A stretch of 64,000 nucleotides of DNA from Bryobacterales bacterium (lineage in GTDB: Bacteria; Acidobacteriota; Terriglobia; Bryobacterales; Bryobacteraceae). Shown in pieces: positions 9,003-18,295 of the stretch (its first letter is position 1; every line of letters starts with the position of its first letter). Position numbers and translations under genes: made by a program. The DNA lies in the NCBI GenBank assembly GCA_003142185.1, contig PLOR01000021.1:62001-126000 (forward strand), given 5' to 3'. Below the pieces are notes generated by a model. That model saw only the letters and a program-made list of their open reading frames with translations, was not told the DNA's origin and searched no databases.

Positions 9003-10811
9003 ATGGTATCAATGCGCGAACGCTACGACGTCGTTGTCATCGGCGCCGGTCACGCCGGGTGTGAAGCCGCCCGCGCCGCCGCGCGAATGGGTCTGAAGAC
9101 GGCCATCGTCACCATGAACCTGGACCTGATCGCGCAGATGTCCTGCAACCCCGCCATCGGCGGCATTGCCAAGGGTCACCTCGTGCGCGAGGTGGACGCG
9201 TTGGGTGGGGTGATGGGGGAAGTGGCCGACGCGGTGGGCATCCAGTTCCGGCTGCTCAACACCAGCCGCGGACCCGCCGTTTGGTCGCCGCGCGCTCAAA
9301 TGGACAAGAAGTTGTATCGAGCTCGCATGCGCGAGGTCCTCGAGCAGGAACCGAATATCCGCATCAAACAAGCCGAAGTGGCCGCTCTGAATATCGAGGC
9401 GGGCCGCGCCACCGGCGTCACGTTGCGCGATGGCCGCACGCTCGAATGCGGTGCCGTGGTCGTCACCACCGGGACATTTCTGAATGGCCTGGCGCACGTG
9501 GGCGAAGCGCGTTACAGTTGCGGACGCAACGGCGAAGCGCCCTCGCAATTGTTGGGCGAACAGTTGCGCACGCTGGGCCTGAGCTGGACTCGCCTCAAGA
9601 CCGGCACTCCGCCCCGCCTGGATGGCCGCACCATCGACTGGTCGCAGTTCGAGCCCCAGCCGGGCGATACCGAGCCCACGCCATTTTCGTTTATGACCGG
9701 GCGCATCGACCGCGCGCAGATCCAGTGCCACATCGGCTACACCAACGAAGAGACGCACCGCATTCTCCGCGAGGCCATTCCGCGCTCTCCGCTCTACAGC
9801 GGCCAGATTGAGGGAGTCGGTCCGCGTTACTGCCCTTCCATTGAAGATAAGATCGTCAAATTCCCCGACAAGCTGCGGCACCAGATTTTTCTCGAGCCGG
9901 AGGGCCTCGACACCAACGAGGTCTACGTGAATGGCATGTCCACCAGCATGCCCATCGACGTGCAGGTTGCCATGGTCGCATCGATTCCCGGCTTGGAGCG
10001 CGCGGAAATGATCCGGCCCGGCTACGCAATCGAATATGACGCCATCGACCCGCGCCAGTTGGCGCACACGCTCGAAGTGAAATCCATCGCCGGCCTTTAC
10101 CTGGCGGGCCAGATCAACGGAACGTCGGGCTACGAGGAGGCGGCATGCCAGGGCATCATCGCCGGCATAAACGCGGCGTCGAAACTCAGCGGGCGCGAAC
10201 CGGTGATTGTCGGCCGCTCCGAAGGCTATACCGGAATTCTCATCGACGACCTCATCACCAAGGGCGCCGACGAGCCGTACCGCATGTTCACCTCACGCGC
10301 CGAGTTTCGCCTTCACCTTCGCATCGACAACGCCGACGCGCGCCTGACGCCGATGGGCCGTCGCGCGGGGCTGGTGACGGATGCGCGCTGGGACGCCTTT
10401 GAGCGCAAACAGCGGCAGTACGAGCTGCTGAAAAAGGCGCTGGAGAGCCACCGCAACGGGCAGTGGCTGAAGCGCCCCGAAGCGCGGATTGCGGAAATCT
10501 CAAGCTGGATTCGCGAGGTGCTGGGAGAGGAACCCATACCCGCGATGCTGACCACCGTCGAAACCGAAACCAAGTACAGCGGCTACATCGGTCAGCAGGA
10601 ACGCCAGATGGAGCGCCTGAAGGCCGCCGAGCGCCGCCCCATCCCGCCTGACTTCACCTTCGATGGCATCCCGGGTTTGTCCCGCGAGGTTCGCGACAAG
10701 CTCAACCGGGTCCGTCCCGCCACCCTCGGTCAGGCCGCTCGCATCCCCGGCGTCACGCCCGCCGCGGTGGCCGTCCTCGATGTCTATCTGGGTCTCAGCC
10801 GTGTTTCGTGA
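9003..10811 (+). CDS. mnmG: tRNA uridine-5-carboxymethylaminomethyl modification enzyme MnmG
   Basis: 602 residues. Works with MnmE to make the cmnm5 modification at U34 of certain tRNAs, using FAD and methylene-THF. The FAD fold ([14 protein letters not shown]), the conserved [20 protein letters not shown] stretch, [24 protein letters not shown] and the second FAD motif ([18 protein letters not shown]) are all present, along with the C-terminal domain ending near [11 protein letters not shown]. Two ATGs compete: 9003 (MVSMRERYD) and 9012 (MRERYD); neither has a strong ribosome site. The stop overlaps the start of rsmG, the usual mnmG-rsmG pairing. Confidence 0.97.
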   Translation: MVSMRERYDVVVIGAGHAGCEAARAAARMGLKTAIVTMNLDLIAQMSCNPAIGGIAKGHLVREVDALGGVMGEVADAVGIQFRLLNTSRGPAVWSPRAQMDKKLYRARMREVLEQEPNIRIKQAEVAALNIEAGRATGVTLRDGRTLECGAVVVTTGTFLNGLAHVGEARYSCGRNGEAPSQLLGEQLRTLGLSWTRLKTGTPPRLDGRTIDWSQFEPQPGDTEPTPFSFMTGRIDRAQIQCHIGYTNEETHRILREAIPRSPLYSGQIEGVGPRYCPSIEDKIVKFPDKLRHQIFLEPEGLDTNEVYVNGMSTSMPIDVQVAMVASIPGLERAEMIRPGYAIEYDAIDPRQLAHTLEVKSIAGLYLAGQINGTSGYEEAACQGIIAGINAASKLSGREPVIVGRSEGYTGILIDDLITKGADEPYRMFTSRAEFRLHLRIDNADARLTPMGRRAGLVTDARWDAFERKQRQYELLKKALESHRNGQWLKRPEARIAEISSWIREVLGEEPIPAMLTTVETETKYSGYIGQQERQMERLKAAERRPIPPDFTFDGIPGLSREVRDKLNRVRPATLGQAARIPGVTPAAVAVLDVYLGLSRVS

Positions 10812-11400
10812 CCTGCTCCGCGACCGCCTGCGCGGAATCGCGGAGCTGACAGACGAGCAGGCCGCGGCGCTGGAATCCCATTACAACCTGCTGGTTCTCT
10901 GGAACCGCACGCTTAATCTCACCACCATCCGAGACCTGCCTGAGGTCATCGAACGTCACTATGGCGAGTCACTCTTCCTGGCGGCGCGCCTGCCCGCCGG
11001 TCCGCTACGAATCGTCGATGTGGGCTCGGGCGCGGGGTTTCCAGGTTTGCCGGTCGCGGTCTATCGACCGGATTGCGCAGTCACGCTGATTGAATCGCAC
11101 CAACGCAAGGCAGTGTTCTTGAAGGAAGCAGCGCGCGATCTCACGAACATGCGCGTGCTGGCGCGGCGTGCCGAGCAGGTGGCCGGGCAGGTAAATGAAA
11201 AGAATGACGAGTTCGATCTGGCCGTCTCACGCGCCGTAAGCTATAGCGATCTCTCGCCCAGCCTGAAGGCGCTGGCGCCTGCGGCCTATCTCTTGGGTGG
11301 AGCGGAGAGCGCACCCGATGATATGGGCTTCGTGTGGGAATCGCCCGTCCCATTGCCTTGGGGAAAGCAGCGATTTCTGCGAATGGGACGCCGGAGTTAA
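10801..11400 (+). CDS. rsmG: 16S rRNA (guanine-N7) methyltransferase RsmG
   Basis: 199 residues. Methylates N7 of G527 (E. coli numbering) in 16S rRNA with SAM. The N-terminal helices ([18 protein letters not shown]) and SAM motif ([17 protein letters not shown]) are typical, followed by [15 protein letters not shown] and the SRAV motif ([14 protein letters not shown]). The start is taken as GTG 10801 ([20 protein letters not shown]), overlapping the mnmG stop by 11 bp. The frame stays open upstream inside mnmG, but that part is not RsmG-like. The tail after [11 protein letters not shown] is short and divergent. Confidence 0.93.
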   Translation: MFRDLLRDRLRGIAELTDEQAAALESHYNLLVLWNRTLNLTTIRDLPEVIERHYGESLFLAARLPAGPLRIVDVGSGAGFPGLPVAVYRPDCAVTLIESHQRKAVFLKEAARDLTNMRVLARRAEQVAGQVNEKNDEFDLAVSRAVSYSDLSPSLKALAPAAYLLGGAESAPDDMGFVWESPVPLPWGKQRFLRMGRRS

Positions 11401-11404
11401 GGTC

Positions 11405-11455
11405 GTGGCGCAGACTGTCGAGTCTGCAGAGCCGAGAGTCGTCTCGGCTTTTCTT
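11405..11455 (+). repeat. Twin-hairpin dispersed repeat, copy 1 (after rsmG)
   Basis: Two adjacent perfect stems share the loop GTCG: GCAGACT/AGTCTGC (11410-11427) and GCCGAGA/TCTCGGC (11431-11448), the second followed by TTTTCTT. The same unit recurs three times at 41995-42441. It starts 4 bp after the rsmG stop, so the second stem may also serve as an intrinsic terminator. Confidence 0.75.
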
Positions 11456-11509
11456 GGCGCGCATGAAGTGAATAGTGCCGCCCTCTCGTGAAACCGGATA
11501 GACTGGGCG

Positions 11510-11539
11510 GTGAGCCGCGGCGAGCCACTCGCGGCTCAC
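11510..11539 (+). promoter_or_regulatory. Hairpin in the 5' leader of the fucosidase gene
   Basis: GTGAGCCGCG (11510-11519) pairs perfectly with CGCGGCTCAC (11530-11539) across a 10-base loop. It sits just ahead of the ribosome site (AAAGGAAG) and the ATG at 11553. It has no T-run, so it is more likely a leader structure affecting mRNA stability or translation than a terminator. Confidence 0.45.
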
Positions 11540-11552
11540 CCGAAAGGAAGCC

Positions 11553-13091
11553 ATGAAGCTAACCAGACGAAATGCGCTTGGCCTGATTGCGGCTGCGCCC
11601 CTTGCCCGCCTTCGCGCCGACGCGCCAGCCGCTCTCGAGATCGCCAAAGGTCCATTCGCGGGAACGCGCGAATCGCTCGCGGCCTACCGCGTGCCGGAAT
11701 GGTTCCGCGACGCCAAGTTCGGAATCTGGGCGCATTGGGGGCCGCAATCGGCTGCCGAGGATGGGGATTGGTATGCCCGCGGTATGTACATCGAAGGCAG
11801 CCCGCAGTACAAATACCACCTGGAGCATTATGGGCATCCCAGCAAGTTCGGCTTCAAGGATGTCATTCCGACCTGGAAGGGCGATCGGTTCGACCCCGAT
11901 CGTCTGGTGGAGCTTTATAAGAAAGCCGGCGCCAAGTATTTCGTCAGCATGGGCGTACACCATGACAACTTCGACCTCTGGAACTCGAAGCATACCCGCT
12001 GGAACTCGGTGAACATGGGACCCAAGAAGGACATCGTGGGGCTTTTCCGGCAGGCCGCACTCAAGCAAGGCCTCAAGTTCGGCGTGAGCGACCACCTGTG
12101 GATCAGCTACAAGTGGTGGGCGGTGAGCCATGCCAGCGACAAGCAGGGCCCGCTGGCGGGTGTCCCGTACGATGGCGCCGATCCACTGAATGCCGATCTG
12201 TACCATGATGCCGCCAGCGCGCGATTCGCGGGACCGAACGTCGAGTGGAACGACAATGGCATCCCGGATTCCTGGAAGCACCACTGGTTTGACCGCATCA
12301 AGGACCTGGTCGACCAATATCAGCCCGACCTGTTGTACACCGATGGCCTGCTGCCGTTCGAAGACTACGGACTGAGCCAGGTGGCCAACCTCTATAACCT
12401 CAGCGCCGCACGGCACGGCGGCGTCGCGGAGGCGGTCTACACCAGCAAGCGGCCGGAGGACTGCGAGACCGGAACCTGCCTGCTCGATGTGGAGCGCGGC
12501 GTGCCCGACCACATTTTGCCCAACCCGTGGCAGACCGATACCTGCGTCGGCAACTGGCACTACCAGCGCGGCGCAACGTACAAGACGCCCAAGACGGTAA
12601 TCGATCTGCTGGTGGATATCGTGAGCCGCAACGGCAATCTGCTGCTGAACTTTCCGCTTCCCAACAGCGGTGCGCCGGACGCGGAAGAGCTGAAGATCGT
12701 CGCCGGGATCACCGATTGGATGGCGGTGAACAGCGAGGGCATTTACGGTACGCGCCCCTGGAAGATCTTCGGCGAAGGGCCGGGGACGCAAGTGGAAAAG
12801 AAAGGCGCCTTCAACGAATCGGCGCGCAAAGCCCTCACCGCCGAGGACGTGCGCTTCACCACCAAGCGAAACACACTTTACGCATTTCTGATGGGCTGGC
12901 CGGCGGGAACCGCTCTCATCAAGCCGCTCGGCTCCGCCAGCCCGCAGGCACCGGGGAGGATCGCGAACGTGGAGCTGCTGGGCTACAACGGCAAGCTCGA
13001 ATGGTCGCAGACCGAAGCCGGCCTGCGCGTGACCCTGCCGTCCGAGCCGCCGTCGCAGCACGCGGTGACGCTGAAGGCGGCGCTGGGCTGA
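11553..13091 (+). CDS. GH29 alpha-L-fucosidase, exported
   Basis: 512 residues. Hydrolyses terminal alpha-L-fucose by a retaining mechanism. The start (MKLTRRNALGLIAAAPLARL) resembles a Tat-type signal, so the enzyme is probably periplasmic or secreted. GH29 landmarks include WFRDAKFGIWAHWGPQS, the substrate-pocket HHDNFDLWNSKHTRWN region, SDHLWISYKWW and the nucleophile motif PDLLYTDGLLPF with D264. The C-terminal about 120 residues form a beta-domain. A good AAGGAAG ribosome site precedes the ATG. Upstream lie a leader hairpin and the twin-hairpin repeat. It is the only plus-strand gene in its block; a role in scavenging plant or microbial fucosides is inferred. Confidence 0.93.
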   Translation: MKLTRRNALGLIAAAPLARLRADAPAALEIAKGPFAGTRESLAAYRVPEWFRDAKFGIWAHWGPQSAAEDGDWYARGMYIEGSPQYKYHLEHYGHPSKFGFKDVIPTWKGDRFDPDRLVELYKKAGAKYFVSMGVHHDNFDLWNSKHTRWNSVNMGPKKDIVGLFRQAALKQGLKFGVSDHLWISYKWWAVSHASDKQGPLAGVPYDGADPLNADLYHDAASARFAGPNVEWNDNGIPDSWKHHWFDRIKDLVDQYQPDLLYTDGLLPFEDYGLSQVANLYNLSAARHGGVAEAVYTSKRPEDCETGTCLLDVERGVPDHILPNPWQTDTCVGNWHYQRGATYKTPKTVIDLLVDIVSRNGNLLLNFPLPNSGAPDAEELKIVAGITDWMAVNSEGIYGTRPWKIFGEGPGTQVEKKGAFNESARKALTAEDVRFTTKRNTLYAFLMGWPAGTALIKPLGSASPQAPGRIANVELLGYNGKLEWSQTEAGLRVTLPSEPPSQHAVTLKAALG

Positions 13092-13146
13092 CGGAACCGG
13101 CCAGAACGGAACATATTCAAGGCCAAGTGGCCGCGGCGCGTGAGGT

Positions 13147-13506
13147 TTATTCAGGCTGCTGCTCGCGCAAATGCCTCAGCGCGCTCTCACAGGCGCTCGC
13201 AAGCACCGGAAGATCAATCCGCACGATATCCCAGAGCCGGTCCGCCCGGATCGCGTCGTATTCATGGCGCAAGCGGTTGCCGAGCCCTCGGATCTGCTGC
13301 CATGGCTGATCTGGCATGAGGGTTGGCGCGATGTTTCCAAGCTTCGCCGCGGCTTCGCTGATTCGCTCCAGGCAGCGCTCCACGGCGTCGTTGGTGCGCG
13401 CGTCCTCTTCAAACGAGGCCAACTCCATGCCCGCGATGTAGCGCTGGATGGCCTGCACGTTGTCGACGATGTCCTGCAAACGTCGCAGAGGTTTTTCAGA
13501 AGGCAA
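13147..13506 (-). CDS. HepT-like HEPN ribonuclease toxin (DUF86)
   Basis: 119 residues, all-helical, with the DUF86/HepT layout (MPSEKPLRRLQDIVDNVQAI...ERCLERISEAAAKLG). HepT proteins cleave RNA and are inactivated by the partner MNT enzyme, which adenylylates a tyrosine in the motif R-x4-H-x-Y. Here the C-terminal motif reads GLGNRLRHEYDAI: H81 and Y83 are kept, but the arginine expected four residues before the histidine is glycine (G76), with R78 and R80 nearby. Catalysis may therefore be altered. It starts 11 bp inside the end of the upstream MNT gene, the standard order for this toxin-antitoxin class. Confidence 0.88.
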   Translation of the reverse strand: MPSEKPLRRLQDIVDNVQAIQRYIAGMELASFEEDARTNDAVERCLERISEAAAKLGNIAPTLMPDQPWQQIRGLGNRLRHEYDAIRADRLWDIVRIDLPVLASACESALRHLREQQPE

Positions 13507-13801
13507 GAGCGCGATCCCTGTCGATCTCTTTTTGCAGGCGCTCTTTGCGCACCGGCTCTTCGACTACATCCACCTTGCAGGCGAGGATTGCCGACAGCCG
13601 GTGCTCGAGGTCCTCTATGCGGCGGAAGTAGTCGAGGCCGGGCTGGGAGAAGCTCTCGCCCAAGCGCACAGCCACATCGACATCGTGAGCTGGATTCTCG
13701 CGCCGCGCCACCGAGCCAAACAGGGAGACGCCCATCACACCCGCCGCGCGCAATTCCGCTTCATGCGCCTTCAGAGCGGCGATGACCCGGTCGCGTTCCA
13801 T
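13496..13801 (-). CDS. MNT-type nucleotidyltransferase antitoxin (MntA-like)
   Basis: 101 residues from the ATG at 13801, where family members usually begin (MERDRVIAALKAHEAELRAA). The minimal nucleotidyltransferase signature is present: LFGSVARRENPAHDVDVAV, that is G-S-x9-D-x-D. The enzyme would adenylylate and silence the adjacent HepT. A GTG at 13855 would add 18 N-terminal residues, but they look unlike the family. The gene follows the sulfatase-like gene on the same strand by about 55 bp and overlaps HepT. Confidence 0.87.
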   Translation of the reverse strand: MERDRVIAALKAHEAELRAAGVMGVSLFGSVARRENPAHDVDVAVRLGESFSQPGLDYFRRIEDLEHRLSAILACKVDVVEEPVRKERLQKEIDRDRALAF

Positions 13802-13855
13802 GATCTTATTCTGCCGGTCGCGGTTTCGCGCCGTCAAGCACATCTTTTGGGACAC

Positions 13856-15034
13856 CTACTTAGCGTATTTCTGCTTCCACTGGGCGAGCTCGCCGGTGAG
13901 CGTGGTCTTCACGCTGATGTATTGCTCGTTGTCCGCCTGGTTGGCGCGCTCGGCGGGATCGGCGGGCAGGTCGTACAGCTCGCTCGCGCCCTTGCCGTCA
14001 TCGCGCAGAACCAGCTTGTACCGCTGCGTGCGCGCCATCGCGGTATTGCGATACTGGCCGAATACAGTATCGCGCCAGGGCTGCTTTTTGGGCAGGTGTC
14101 TGCCGGTGGCGAGCGGCAGGTAGCTGCGGCCGCATAGGTTGCGGCTGGGAACCGCGGCCGAAACCAAATCGCAGAGGGTGGGCAGCAAGTCATAGGTGCT
14201 CACCGGCTCCATCCGCACTTCCTGCGCCGGCACGCGGCCCGGCCAGCACCAAAGCATCGGCACGGCGACTGATTCGTCGTACATGTTGACCGGCTCGGAA
14301 GCGTCGCCGGCGGCCCATAAGCCGTGGCGGCCGAGCAGCGCGCCGCAGGTAGCGGTGAACACAACCAGCGTACGATCCAGCAATTGCTTCTGAGAGATCC
14401 TGGTGGTCAGCGCGCCCACGTTGTCATCCATCATGGAGATGGCGGCTGCCACTTTTCGCAGGTTTGCCACGCGATTCGACAAAAGTTCCTTGCCGCTGCG
14501 CGCATTGGCGGCGGCAAGCTCCACGCTGTAATTCTCGAACTTCTCGGTGCCGTATAAATCCAGATACTTCGATGGAATGTTTCCGTACGGAAGCTCGAGA
14601 GCGGAATAGCGAACGGTGAGAAAGAACGGTGCGCCATCTTTCGCCTGATCGATCAGCGCCGGCGCGCCCTCCGGTTCGACAGTGTGGCATGCGTAGCCGG
14701 CCGTGGCCAGCACCTTTTCGATCGTGATATCGGCGGCGGAAATCGCACCCGCATCCCCGACTTGCATCGGCGTGCGTCCCGTCATCAGAGTGGCGAAACC
14801 GGGTGCGGCGGCGGGCACTGGGGTGAAGTGGTTCAGGAAATGGGTTCCCATTTGTCCCAGCCGGTTCAGGTTCAGCGTCTTCACTTCCTTGTTGCCGTAC
14901 GCGCCCACCATCCAGGAGGGCAGGTCATCCGCTACCAACAGCAGGATGTTGGGTGGCGCCTCGACGACCTTTTTGGCGGCGAAGGCGGGCAGCGCGAGGC
15001 TGCCGCAAAGAAAATGGCGGCGGGAAATGGGCAT
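13856..15034 (-). CDS. Sulfatase-fold protein lacking the formylglycine and metal-site residues
   Basis: 392 residues with a Tat-like leader (MPISRRHFLCGSLALPAFAA). The alkaline-phosphatase/sulfatase fold is clear: PPNILLLVADDLPSWMVGAYG with D36-D37, LMTGRTPMQVGDAG, DESVAVPMLWCWPGRVPAQE, STYDLLPTLCDLV and RTQRYKLVLRDDG. The catalytic C-x-P-x-R motif is replaced by A76-A-P-G-F80 before the conserved TGR. The usual D-H of the second metal site (TSDHG-like) reads TATCGALLGRHG. It is shorter than most sulfatases (450-550). It is therefore probably not an active sulfatase; a binding role or decay is possible. It lies about 50 bp after a GT2-methyltransferase gene. Confidence 0.85.
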   Translation of the reverse strand: MPISRRHFLCGSLALPAFAAKKVVEAPPNILLLVADDLPSWMVGAYGNKEVKTLNLNRLGQMGTHFLNHFTPVPAAAPGFATLMTGRTPMQVGDAGAISAADITIEKVLATAGYACHTVEPEGAPALIDQAKDGAPFFLTVRYSALELPYGNIPSKYLDLYGTEKFENYSVELAAANARSGKELLSNRVANLRKVAAAISMMDDNVGALTTRISQKQLLDRTLVVFTATCGALLGRHGLWAAGDASEPVNMYDESVAVPMLWCWPGRVPAQEVRMEPVSTYDLLPTLCDLVSAAVPSRNLCGRSYLPLATGRHLPKKQPWRDTVFGQYRNTAMARTQRYKLVLRDDGKGASELYDLPADPAERANQADNEQYISVKTTLTGELAQWKQKYAK

Positions 15035-15084
15035 GGCTCACTAACAGTATAGATGGCTGACAGAGCGGTCTGTCCCGCCCTTCC

Positions 15085-16503
15085 TCAGCCAGCGGAATCC
15101 CGTTTGCGTGCCACCGCGATGAGGGACAATCCCGGCCAGGGCATGAAAGCATCCAACCGGCTCCAGACCCAGACGGTCTTGTCGAAAACCTTAAGCACCA
15201 GTTTGCTGATTCTCTGTGCGCCCAGGATGCGGCTGTAGATCCACCACGGCAGCGTGCCGGCCTTGTTGAGCTGATACGCCCGGTCCAGCGAAAAGCCGTG
15301 GGCTTCAAGCAGGCGCGCCAACTCCGCCTTGTTATAGCGGCGCCGATGTCCAAGCCTGACGTCCAGGCTTCCAAACAGGCTCGAAACATTGGGCACCAGC
15401 ACCAGCAGTGTGCCACCGTCCTTAAGCAGGCCGCGCAGGAAGTCGAGCAACACACCGGGATGCTCCAGGTATTCGAGCACGTTGAGACACAGAACCGTAT
15501 CGAAACTGGTATCCAGGTTGGCGAGCGAGTCCGGCTGCTCCGGATCGAAACGCCGCACCATCACGTGCGGCGTACGCAAGAACCGGTTATTGAGTGCGTG
15601 CAGATGCAAGGCGTCTTTTTCGGCAGCCACGTAAAGCGTGCGGCGTCCCATCAAACGGCCCGTGATATTGCCGATGCCAGCGCCGATTTCGAGCACCGTA
15701 TCGCCCACGTGCGGCCGCAATTTGCGCGCCAGCCAGGCGAGATATTGCGGCGTGCCGGTGAGATTGTTGAGCACGCCCCGCCCGTAAGGCGCCGCATACA
15801 GGTCGTCGATCAACCAGAATCTCAGGATCACGCCCAGCGCTTTGAGGCCGTCTTTCCAGCCGATCTTCTTGCCTTCCTCGTAAGTCCGGCCGTGATAGCT
15901 GATTGGGACTTCATAAATGCGCAGCTTTCGCTTGGCGCACTTCATTACGATTTCCGGCTCAAAACCGAAGCGGTCCGAGCGGATGGGAATGCTCTTCAGC
16001 AGATCGGTGCGAAAGACTTTGTAGCAGGTCTCCATGTCCGTCAGGTTCAAATTGCAGAACATGTTGGAAATCAGCGTGAGTCCCTGGTTGATCATCGAGT
16101 GCCAGAACGGCAAGACCCGGCTCTGCTCGCCGGCCATGTAACGCGAGCCAAAAACCGCGTCGGCGCGGCCGTCCAGCAGCGGACGCAGCAGGCGCGGATA
16201 TTCGGACGGATCGTATTCCAGGTCCGCATCCTGAATGATGGCAAAGTCTCCGCTGGCTTTCCCGATCGCCGTGCGCACGGCCGCGCCTTTGCCGCCATTG
16301 CGCTCGTGCCGGTAGAGCTGGATCTGGGGGAACTCGCCGGCCAACCGCTCCAGGATGGCGTAGGTGCCGTCGGTCGAACAGTCGTCCACAATCACCAACT
16401 CGCGCTCCATGTTCTCCGGGATCGGCGCAGCCAGCACTTGGGAAACGCAGCGTTCCACCATGGTGCGCTCGTTGTAGACCGGCATCAGGATCGAGAGCTT
16501 CAT
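15085..16503 (-). CDS. Bifunctional GT2 glycosyltransferase / SAM methyltransferase fusion
   Basis: 472 residues. Residues 1-235 are a GT2 of the dolichyl/polyprenyl-phosphate-sugar synthase type: MKLSILMPVYNERTMVERCV, VIVDDCSTDGTYAIL, GGKGAAVRTAI and the metal site IIQDADLEYDP. Residues about 255-430 form a class I methyltransferase with VLEIGAGIGNITGRL and the post-motif VLCLNVLEYLEHP. No membrane helices are obvious. A plausible role is making or modifying a lipid-linked sugar, with the acceptor methylated by the same chain. The ATG at 16503 is 51 bp from divergent nadE. A second, independent fusion of the same two domains lies at 21256-22755. Confidence 0.88.
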   Translation of the reverse strand: MKLSILMPVYNERTMVERCVSQVLAAPIPENMERELVIVDDCSTDGTYAILERLAGEFPQIQLYRHERNGGKGAAVRTAIGKASGDFAIIQDADLEYDPSEYPRLLRPLLDGRADAVFGSRYMAGEQSRVLPFWHSMINQGLTLISNMFCNLNLTDMETCYKVFRTDLLKSIPIRSDRFGFEPEIVMKCAKRKLRIYEVPISYHGRTYEEGKKIGWKDGLKALGVILRFWLIDDLYAAPYGRGVLNNLTGTPQYLAWLARKLRPHVGDTVLEIGAGIGNITGRLMGRRTLYVAAEKDALHLHALNNRFLRTPHVMVRRFDPEQPDSLANLDTSFDTVLCLNVLEYLEHPGVLLDFLRGLLKDGGTLLVLVPNVSSLFGSLDVRLGHRRRYNKAELARLLEAHGFSLDRAYQLNKAGTLPWWIYSRILGAQRISKLVLKVFDKTVWVWSRLDAFMPWPGLSLIAVARKRDSAG

Positions 16504-16554
16504 CGAGAATACAGAGTCTAGCAAAGGTTGGGGCGCTACCTGCGATAATCGGAA

Positions 16555-18207
16555 TTGGCGGTTGTCCCCTTGCGAATTGCGCTGCTCCAGATCAACACAA
16601 CCCCCGGTGACCTGGCCGGCAATGCCCAGCGCATTATCGAAGGCGCTACCCGCGCCCGGAAGCTGAACGCCGACCTGGTGGTTTCGACCGAGCTGGCGCT
16701 GATGGGATACCTGCCGCGCGACTTGCTGTTGAGCGCCGGTTTCGTGCGCCACGGCCGCGAGATGCTGGCTCAAATAGCCGGCGCCACGGCCGGCGGCCCA
16801 GCCGTGCTGGTGGGAGTTGCCACGCCCAACGACGCCGATAGCGGCCGCCCGCTGTTCAACAGCGCGGTGCTGCTGGAGGACGGCCGGGTCGGGCCGGCCT
16901 TCCACAAGACCTTGCTGCCCACTTACGACGTCTTTGACGAAGACCGGTACTTCGAACCGGCGGCCGGCCCGCAGGTTCTCGATTGGCATGGCCGCCGCCT
17001 CGGCATCAGCATCTGTGAAGACGTTTGGAACGATCGCAATTTCTGGCAGCGCCGCCGCTATCAGCGGGACCCCATCGAGACGCTGGTAGCTGCGGGCGCG
17101 CAAGCCATCCTGAATCTTTCGGCCTCGCCGTTCTGGGTGGGTAAGCAACTCCTCCGCGAGGACATGCTCAGCCACATGGCGCGGCGGCACAGCCTGCCGC
17201 TGGTAGCGGTAAACCAGGTTGGTGGCAACGACGACCTCCTCTTCGACGGCCGCAGTTGCGCTTTCGATGGCGCCGGCCGCATGTTCGCGCGCGCCAGAGG
17301 ATTCGAAGAGGATCTGGTGGTGGTGGATCTGGACCTCGGCGCGGGCTCCATCGCCGAAGACGATTTCACCACCGAGGCGGAGATCTGGAATGCGCTGGTA
17401 ATGGGCGTGCGAGATTACGCCCGCAAAACCCATTTCGCTCGCGCGCTGGTCGGCCTGTCCGGCGGCATCGATTCCGCTCTCACGGCGGCGATCGCGAGCC
17501 AAGCCCTCGGGCCGGCGAACGTGCTCGGCGTGCTGATGCCATCCGTCTACTCGAGCCGGGGCAGTGTCGACGACTCGCTCGAACTGGCGGGTAACCTGGG
17601 CATTCGCACCATGACATTGCCGATCACCGGCATCATGCAAACCTACGATGCCGTGCTCGCCGAGCCCTTTTGCGGTCTGCCCCGCGACGTCACCGAGGAG
17701 AACATTCAATCGCGCATCCGCGGCAACCTGCTGATGGCGCTCTCCAATAAGTTCGGATCCCTGCTGCTCACCACCGGCAATAAATCGGAATTGGCGGTAG
17801 GCTACTGCACGCTGTACGGCGACATGGATGGCGGCTTGGCCGTGATCGCGGATCTTCCCAAAATGATGGTCTATCGTGTCGCACGCTGGCGCAATCAGCG
17901 CCAACACGACATTCCCGACAATATTCTCACCAAGCCGCCCTCGGCCGAGTTGCGGCCCGATCAAACCGACCAGGACTCGCTGCCGCCCTACGAGCTGCTC
18001 GATCAGATCCTCGAGCTGCATGTCGAGCAATCGCAGTCCGCGGAAGAAATCGTGGCCACAGGTTTTGCGGAAGCCGACGTCGAGCGCGTCCTGCGGCTGG
18101 TGCGCAACGCCGAGTTTAAGCGGAAACAGGCTGCGCCCGTGCTGAAGGTAACTTCGCGGGCTTTCGGAACCGGCTGGCGCATGCCGATCGCGCGCGGCGA
18201 CGGTTGA
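16555..18207 (+). CDS. nadE: Glutamine-dependent NAD+ synthetase
   Basis: 550 residues. Converts nicotinate adenine dinucleotide to NAD using ATP and ammonia released from glutamine. The N-terminal nitrilase-type glutaminase domain has its triad: E46 (STELALMGY), K118 (FHKTLLPTYDVFDE) and C154 (ISICEDVWND). The synthetase domain has the P-loop LVGLSGGIDSALTAAI and later GNKSELAVGYCTLYGDMDGG and KPPSAELRPDQTDQDSLPPY. The start is TTG at 16555; another TTG at 16570 is possible. A GATAAT hexamer just upstream could be a -10 element. Downstream lies a single-hairpin repeat. Confidence 0.96.
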   Translation: MAVVPLRIALLQINTTPGDLAGNAQRIIEGATRARKLNADLVVSTELALMGYLPRDLLLSAGFVRHGREMLAQIAGATAGGPAVLVGVATPNDADSGRPLFNSAVLLEDGRVGPAFHKTLLPTYDVFDEDRYFEPAAGPQVLDWHGRRLGISICEDVWNDRNFWQRRRYQRDPIETLVAAGAQAILNLSASPFWVGKQLLREDMLSHMARRHSLPLVAVNQVGGNDDLLFDGRSCAFDGAGRMFARARGFEEDLVVVDLDLGAGSIAEDDFTTEAEIWNALVMGVRDYARKTHFARALVGLSGGIDSALTAAIASQALGPANVLGVLMPSVYSSRGSVDDSLELAGNLGIRTMTLPITGIMQTYDAVLAEPFCGLPRDVTEENIQSRIRGNLLMALSNKFGSLLLTTGNKSELAVGYCTLYGDMDGGLAVIADLPKMMVYRVARWRNQRQHDIPDNILTKPPSAELRPDQTDQDSLPPYELLDQILELHVEQSQSAEEIVATGFAEADVERVLRLVRNAEFKRKQAAPVLKVTSRAFGTGWRMPIARGDG

Positions 18208-18210
18208 TCA

Positions 18211-18233
18211 GTGGCGCAGGCCCCCGGCCTGCG
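18211..18233 (+). repeat. Half copy of the twin-hairpin repeat (after nadE)
   Basis: The GTGGCGCAG leader of the twin-hairpin family is followed by GCAGGCC (18216-18222), loop CCC and GGCCTGC (18226-18232). Only the first hairpin is present. As at rsmG, it begins 4 bp after a stop codon. The stem sequence differs from the other copies on both arms yet still pairs. Confidence 0.55.
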
Positions 18234-18295
18234 AACCGGCAAGCCGCCACCAACTTCTCCAGCCACTGTCCGCCTCACTGCTATCATGTGTTTTC

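Noticed and set aside
11559-13061. 500-codon open frame antisense to the fucosidase
   Set aside because: It mirrors the codon structure of the GH29 gene and has no recognisable domain; high G+C content creates such frames.
16504-18030. N-terminal extension of the GT2-methyltransferase frame across nadE
   Set aside because: The frame is open antisense to nadE, but the GT2 domain begins cleanly at the ATG at 16503.
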